NCBI GenBank assembly: GCA_937960755.1
Contig: CALGOL010000289.1
Location: 1 to 9,876, forward strand
Reading direction: 5' to 3'
DNA from: an uncultured Azospirillum sp.
GTDB taxonomy: Bacteria; Pseudomonadota; Alphaproteobacteria; Azospirillales; Azospirillaceae
DNA: 9,876 nucleotides
Below, in pieces: positions 6,878 to 9,876 of the stretch. The translations under genes and the position numbers were made by a program. The notes under the pieces were generated by a model. It saw nothing but the letters and a program-made list of their open reading frames with translations, made no database searches and was not told the DNA's origin. How positions within the stretch are numbered: the first letter of the stretch is position 1; each line of letters starts with the position of its first letter.

Positions 6878-8089
6878 ATGATTACTATCGACGACATCCG
6901 CGCCGCCGCCGCCCGCATGGCGCCGCACGTCCCGCCCTCGCCCGCCGAGCTGTCCCGCCGGCTGAGCGATGTGGCGGGCTGCCGCCTTTATCTCAAGCTG
7001 GAAAACCAGCACCACACCGGCTCGTTCAAGGAGCGCGGCGCCTTTAATAAGCTGACCGCGCTAAGCGCCGAGGAAGCCGCCCGCGGCGTCGTCGCCATGT
7101 CGGCCGGCAATCACGCCCAGGCGGTCGCCTATCACGCCGGGCGGCTGGGGATCAAAGCGACGGTGGTGATGCCGCGCGGCACGCCCTTCACCAAGGTGGA
7201 GCGCACTGAAGCCCTGGGCGCTATGGTGGCGTTGGAAGGCGATAATCTGTCGGAAGCCAAGGCCCATGCCGACATGCTGGCGGAGCTCGACGGGCTGACC
7301 TTCGTCCACCCTTACGACGACGACGCGGTGATGGCGGGGCAAGGGGTCGCGGGGCTGGAGTTCGTCGAACAATTCCCCGAACTGGATGATCTGGTGGTTC
7401 CCATCGGCGGCGGCGGCTTGATGGCGGGCTGCGCCGTCGCGGCGCGCGGGCTCAATCCCGCCATCCGCCTGACCGGCGTGCAGACCGCGGCTTATCCGTC
7501 GATGAAACAGTTTCTGGCTGGCGAGCCGGTGGTCTGCGGCGGGGTGACGCTGGCGGAAGGCATCGCGGTCAAGCAGCCGGGCGAGCGCACCGCCGCCGTC
7601 ATCGGCCGTTACGTCGATTCAATCGTCGCAGTGGACGAAAGCCGGCTGGAGCAAGCGGTGTTCGCCCTCGCCACCGTGCAAAAACTGGTGGCGGAGGGCG
7701 CCGGGGCGGCGGGCTTGGCCGCCGTGCTGGCCGACCCGGATCGTTACCGCGACCGCAAGGTCGGCGTGGTTATCAGCGGCGGCAACATCGACCCGCGGCT
7801 GTTGGCGCAAGTGCTGATGCGCGGACTGGTGGCGGAAGGCCGCATCGTCCGCCTGCGCGTCGGCCTGACCGACCAGCCGGGGGCCTTGGCGCAGGTGACG
7901 ACGCTGCTGGGCCGCGGCGGGGCCAATATTGTGGAGATTTACCACCAGCGGCTATTTCATGACGTGCCGGTCAAGATGGCGGAAATCGACGCGATTGTTG
8001 AAACCCGCGACCGCCGCCATGTGCAACAGATTATCGCCGCCTTGGCCGAGGCGGGTTTCCCCGCCGACCTTATGGCTGACGTGTCCTAA
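6878..8089 (+). CDS. ilvA: Threonine dehydratase (threonine ammonia-lyase) with ACT domain
   Basis: This PLP enzyme deaminates L-threonine to 2-oxobutanoate, feeding isoleucine synthesis or threonine breakdown. The 403-residue protein has the fold-II PLP domain: Lys51 in TGSFKERGAFNK, SAGNHAQ (75-81), the phosphate-binding GGGG loop (177-180) and ISGGNID (299-305). A single C-terminal ACT-like domain (about 325-400, beginning LRVGLTDQPGALAQV) suggests allosteric control by an amino acid. The length and single regulatory domain match the shorter IlvA type rather than the roughly 500-residue E. coli form, so whether it is biosynthetic or catabolic is unsure. Serine or related substrates are possible. 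The ATG at 6878 lacks a Shine-Dalgarno sequence. It is convergent with the flavin reductase gene, 14 bases away. Confidence 0.93.
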   Translation: MITIDDIRAAAARMAPHVPPSPAELSRRLSDVAGCRLYLKLENQHHTGSFKERGAFNKLTALSAEEAARGVVAMSAGNHAQAVAYHAGRLGIKATVVMPRGTPFTKVERTEALGAMVALEGDNLSEAKAHADMLAELDGLTFVHPYDDDAVMAGQGVAGLEFVEQFPELDDLVVPIGGGGLMAGCAVAARGLNPAIRLTGVQTAAYPSMKQFLAGEPVVCGGVTLAEGIAVKQPGERTAAVIGRYVDSIVAVDESRLEQAVFALATVQKLVAEGAGAAGLAAVLADPDRYRDRKVGVVISGGNIDPRLLAQVLMRGLVAEGRIVRLRVGLTDQPGALAQVTTLLGRGGANIVEIYHQRLFHDVPVKMAEIDAIVETRDRRHVQQIIAALAEAGFPADLMADVS

Positions 8090-8103
8090 CGCCCGCCGAC
8101 CAA

Positions 8104-8589
8104 TCAGCCGTTGGCGAGCGCGGCGTAACGGCCGCGGAAATACAGCAGGGGCGCCGCGTCGTCGCCGGAAGACAAGCCGACGACGCGCCCCAGCACAATG
8201 GCGTGGTCGCCGCCGTCCAGCACGGATTCGCGTCGGCATTCGATCACCGCCGCGGCGCCCGTCAGCGCCGGCACGCCGACCGAAGTGGGCGTCGTCGCGA
8301 TTTCATTCCAATCCCGCTGATACTGGCGGCTGGCGAAATGGTTCGACAAACCTTCCTGCTCGGCCGCCAGGATGTTGACGACAAAGCTCTCGCCTTTGGT
8401 GAAGGCGTCGAACAGCGCCGAATTGCGCCCGAGGCAGAACGCCACCAAAGGCGGGTCAAGCGAGACGGAGGTGAAGGCGTTGATGGTGACGCCCGCCGGC
8501 TGACCGTCTTCCGCCAGTGTCGTCACCACCGTGACGCCGGTGGCGAAGCAGCCGAGAGCCTTGCGGAATTCGCGGGAATCAACGCTCAT
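8104..8589 (-). CDS. Flavin reductase-like, FMN-binding protein
   Basis: A 161-residue single-domain protein of the short-chain flavin reductase group (HpaC/NtaB/ActVB type). These use NAD(P)H to reduce FMN or FAD, usually to supply a partner monooxygenase. Family marks are FATGVTVVT (15-23), then GVTINAFTSVSLDPPL (33-48), GDHAIVLGRVVG (127-138) and PLLYFRGRYA (147-156) at the end. The ATG at 8589 has a good GGAG seven bases upstream. No monooxygenase lies beside it, so the partner and the reaction served are unknown. It points away from motB, sharing a 148-base promoter region that includes the CtrA box, and converges with the threonine dehydratase gene. Confidence 0.9.
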   Translation of the reverse strand: MSVDSREFRKALGCFATGVTVVTTLAEDGQPAGVTINAFTSVSLDPPLVAFCLGRNSALFDAFTKGESFVVNILAAEQEGLSNHFASRQYQRDWNEIATTPTSVGVPALTGAAAVIECRRESVLDGGDHAIVLGRVVGLSSGDDAAPLLYFRGRYAALANG

Positions 8590-8628
8590 GTCTCACTCCA
8601 AGGGACCAGTTCATTCGGCGGGGCCCCG

Positions 8629-8659
8629 TTGAGTATGGGACCGATTGGTTGCCTATAAT
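8629..8659 (+). promoter_or_regulatory. Possible second, upstream promoter toward motB
   Basis: A perfect TATAAT at 8654-8659 is preceded by TTGAGT at 8629-8634 with a 19-base spacer, longer than optimal. If used, its start near 8666 would place the CtrA box just downstream, so CtrA binding could block it. Confidence 0.3.
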
Positions 8660-8676
8660 CTAGGCGCATGCATTCG

Positions 8677-8691
8677 TTAAGCGGTTATTAA
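8677..8691 (+). promoter_or_regulatory. CtrA-binding box upstream of motB
   Basis: TTAA, seven bases, TTAA is an exact match to the consensus of CtrA, the alphaproteobacterial response regulator that controls flagellar and cell-cycle genes. It is embedded in a longer inverted repeat, CGTTAA-N7-TTAACG (8675-8693). It lies 46 bases before the motB ATG and overlaps the -35 position of the TATCAT promoter candidate, where an activating CtrA site is expected. Confidence 0.7.
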
Positions 8692-8713
8692 CGCAAGCCC
8701 GGCATTTTATCAT
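8685..8713 (+). promoter_or_regulatory. Candidate CtrA-activated motB promoter
   Basis: A TATCAT -10 box at 8708-8713 (5 of 6 to consensus) lies 17 bases after a poor -35 (TTATTA, 8685-8690) that is covered by the right half of the CtrA box. Transcription would start near 8720, about 18 bases before the ATG at 8738. A weak -35 covered by an activator site is the usual form of CtrA-activated promoters. Confidence 0.45.
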
Positions 8714-8717
8714 TCCC

Positions 8718-8732
8718 TTAACAGCTTGGTAA
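8718..8732 (+). promoter_or_regulatory. Degenerate second CtrA-like box
   Basis: TTAA, seven bases, GTAA matches the CtrA pattern at seven of eight fixed positions. It lies 41 bases after the first box and next to the motB start codon. It would overlap the predicted transcription start, a position more suited to repression or to nothing at all. Confidence 0.3.
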
Positions 8733-8737
8733 GCGGC

Positions 8738-9876
8738 ATGGCGGCCAGCGGCGGCGAACAGCCAATCATCATCAAAAAGAAGAAGGGCGGACACGGCGGC
8801 CATCATGGCGGCGCGTGGAAAGTCGCCTATGCCGACTTCGTCACCGCGATGATGGCGTTCTTTTTGCTGCTGTGGTTGCTGAACGTCACCACATCGGACC
8901 AACGCAAGGGCATCGCCGATTACTTCGCCCCCGTTTCGGTGTCGAAGGAAAGCTCGGGCGCCGGCGGCATGCTGGGGGGCAAATCCATCTCTGAACCGGG
9001 GGCGCAAATTTCGTCCTCTGCGCCGATTTCCGCCGACGTGCCCTCCTCCGGGCCGCCCGGTCTGGCGCAAGATCAGGCGGACGATCCGGTCGACCCGCTG
9101 GAACAGCCGCCGCCGGGCAAAGATCCCAACCTGCCGGACGCGCCGAAAAAGGAAACCGGCCGCAAGGGGCCGGGTTCCGCGCCGACCCCCACCGGCACGC
9201 AAGACCTCGACATCAAGCCCAGCGAGACCCGCCGCGAATTCCAAGAACGGATGGAGAAGGTCGCCAAGCAGGTCGGCGAAGCGGGTCAGAAGCCCGGCGA
9301 ATCGCTGGCCGACTTCACTGAACGGGTGAAGGAGGCGATGGAGAAGCTGGCGGACGGCCAGATTGAAGCCAAGCAATTCCAGCAGGCGGCGACGGAGATT
9401 CGCCAAGCCATCCAGTCGATACCGGAATTGCAGCCGATGGCGCAAAATCTGATGATCGACCAGACGCCGGACGGCTTGCGCATTCAGATCGTCGATCAGG
9501 ACAGGGTGTCGATGTTCCCCGGCGGATCGGCGGCGATGTATCCCCAGACCCGGCAGTTGATGCAGCAGTTGGCGACGGCGTTGGGCAAACTGCCCAACAA
9601 GCTGTCGATCAGCGGCCATACCGACTCGACGCCCTTCCCTGCCGGGTCGGGGCGCGACAATTGGGATTTGTCGGCGGAGCGCGCCAACGCCACCCGCCGC
9701 GCCCTGCTGGCCGGCGGCATACCCGACAGTCGAATTCAAGACGTGGTGGGCAAGGCGGACAAGGACTTGCTCGCCCCCGATCAGCCGACCTCGCCGCGCA
9801 ACCGCCGCATCTCCATCGTGCTGCTGCGCGAAGTGCAAGCCGACGCCAACGGCGGCGGGGCCGCGCCGGCTGCGCC
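8738..9876 (+). CDS. motB: Flagellar motor stator protein MotB (C-terminus off window)
   Basis: MotB anchors the stator to peptidoglycan and, with MotA, conducts the protons that drive flagellar rotation. The frame is open from the ATG at 8738 to the window edge, 379 residues. After a Lys/His/Gly-rich cytoplasmic tail comes the single membrane helix in WKVAYADFVTAMMAFFLLLWLLN (27-49), carrying the proton-relay Asp33. A linker of about 200 residues follows, first Pro/Asp/Ser-rich, then a charged helical part. The OmpA-like domain starts near LRIQIVDQD and includes ISGHTDSTPF (His294, Asp296) and NWDLSAERANATRR (Asp310, Arg315 for peptidoglycan binding). The last residues seen are an Ala/Gly-rich tail, so the stop is probably close. 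motA is not in the window; motB standing apart from motA is known in Caulobacter. The start has only a weak ribosome site. Confidence 0.95.
   Translation, partial: MAASGGEQPIIIKKKKGGHGGHHGGAWKVAYADFVTAMMAFFLLLWLLNVTTSDQRKGIADYFAPVSVSKESSGAGGMLGGKSISEPGAQISSSAPISADVPSSGPPGLAQDQADDPVDPLEQPPPGKDPNLPDAPKKETGRKGPGSAPTPTGTQDLDIKPSETRREFQERMEKVAKQVGEAGQKPGESLADFTERVKEAMEKLADGQIEAKQFQQAATEIRQAIQSIPELQPMAQNLMIDQTPDGLRIQIVDQDRVSMFPGGSAAMYPQTRQLMQQLATALGKLPNKLSISGHTDSTPFPAGSGRDNWDLSAERANATRRALLAGGIPDSRIQDVVGKADKDLLAPDQPTSPRNRRISIVLLREVQADANGGGAAPAA

Noticed and set aside
8619..8628. A 10-bp palindrome, CGGGGCCCCG, upstream of the flavin reductase gene
   Set aside because: A short GC-only palindrome is likely by chance in DNA of this composition, and no T-run follows to make it a terminator.
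8660..9838. A 392-codon open frame antisense to motB
   Set aside because: The plus-strand frame is unmistakably MotB with membrane helix and OmpA-like domain; the antisense product is Arg/Leu/His-rich shadow sequence.

Overview
The window looks like ordinary chromosome of a GC-rich, motile alphaproteobacterium, probably Rhodospirillales. Three things point there: the order argH, small lipoprotein, lysA; a MotB of the alphaproteobacterial type with a long linker before its OmpA-like domain; and an exact CtrA box (TTAA-N7-TTAA) in front of motB. The order-level placement is inference from gene order and style, not from a search. There are no RNA genes, CRISPR arrays, insertion sequences, phage genes or attachment sites that I can see.

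Layout, left to right. A Bcr/CflA-type drug efflux transporter runs leftward and leaves the window before its stop. A 355-base gap follows, relatively AT-rich in its right half. It holds two perfect inverted repeats and a good sigma-70-like promoter for a soluble PAS histidine kinase with no response regulator beside it. Convergent to the kinase is a leftward pair: a TlpA-like periplasmic thioredoxin and, downstream of it, a small exported protein of unknown function. Only 37 bases separate the thioredoxin start from the rightward argH.

From argH onward, a tightly coupled operon (4-base GTGA and ATGA overlaps) encodes argininosuccinate lyase, an LptM/YifL-like lipoprotein and diaminopimelate decarboxylase. 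A threonine dehydratase with a C-terminal ACT domain follows after 43 bases. The cluster therefore serves arginine, lysine and isoleucine/threonine metabolism, with one envelope protein embedded in it. A leftward flavin reductase converges on the dehydratase. It diverges from motB, the flagellar stator subunit, which runs off the right edge nearly complete.

No new multi-gene system is evident. The points most worth a second look are the CtrA-type promoter of motB, the hairpins and promoter in the transporter/kinase gap, the lipoprotein locked between two amino-acid genes, the unknown exported protein paired with a thioredoxin, and the possibly leaderless start of the dehydratase.
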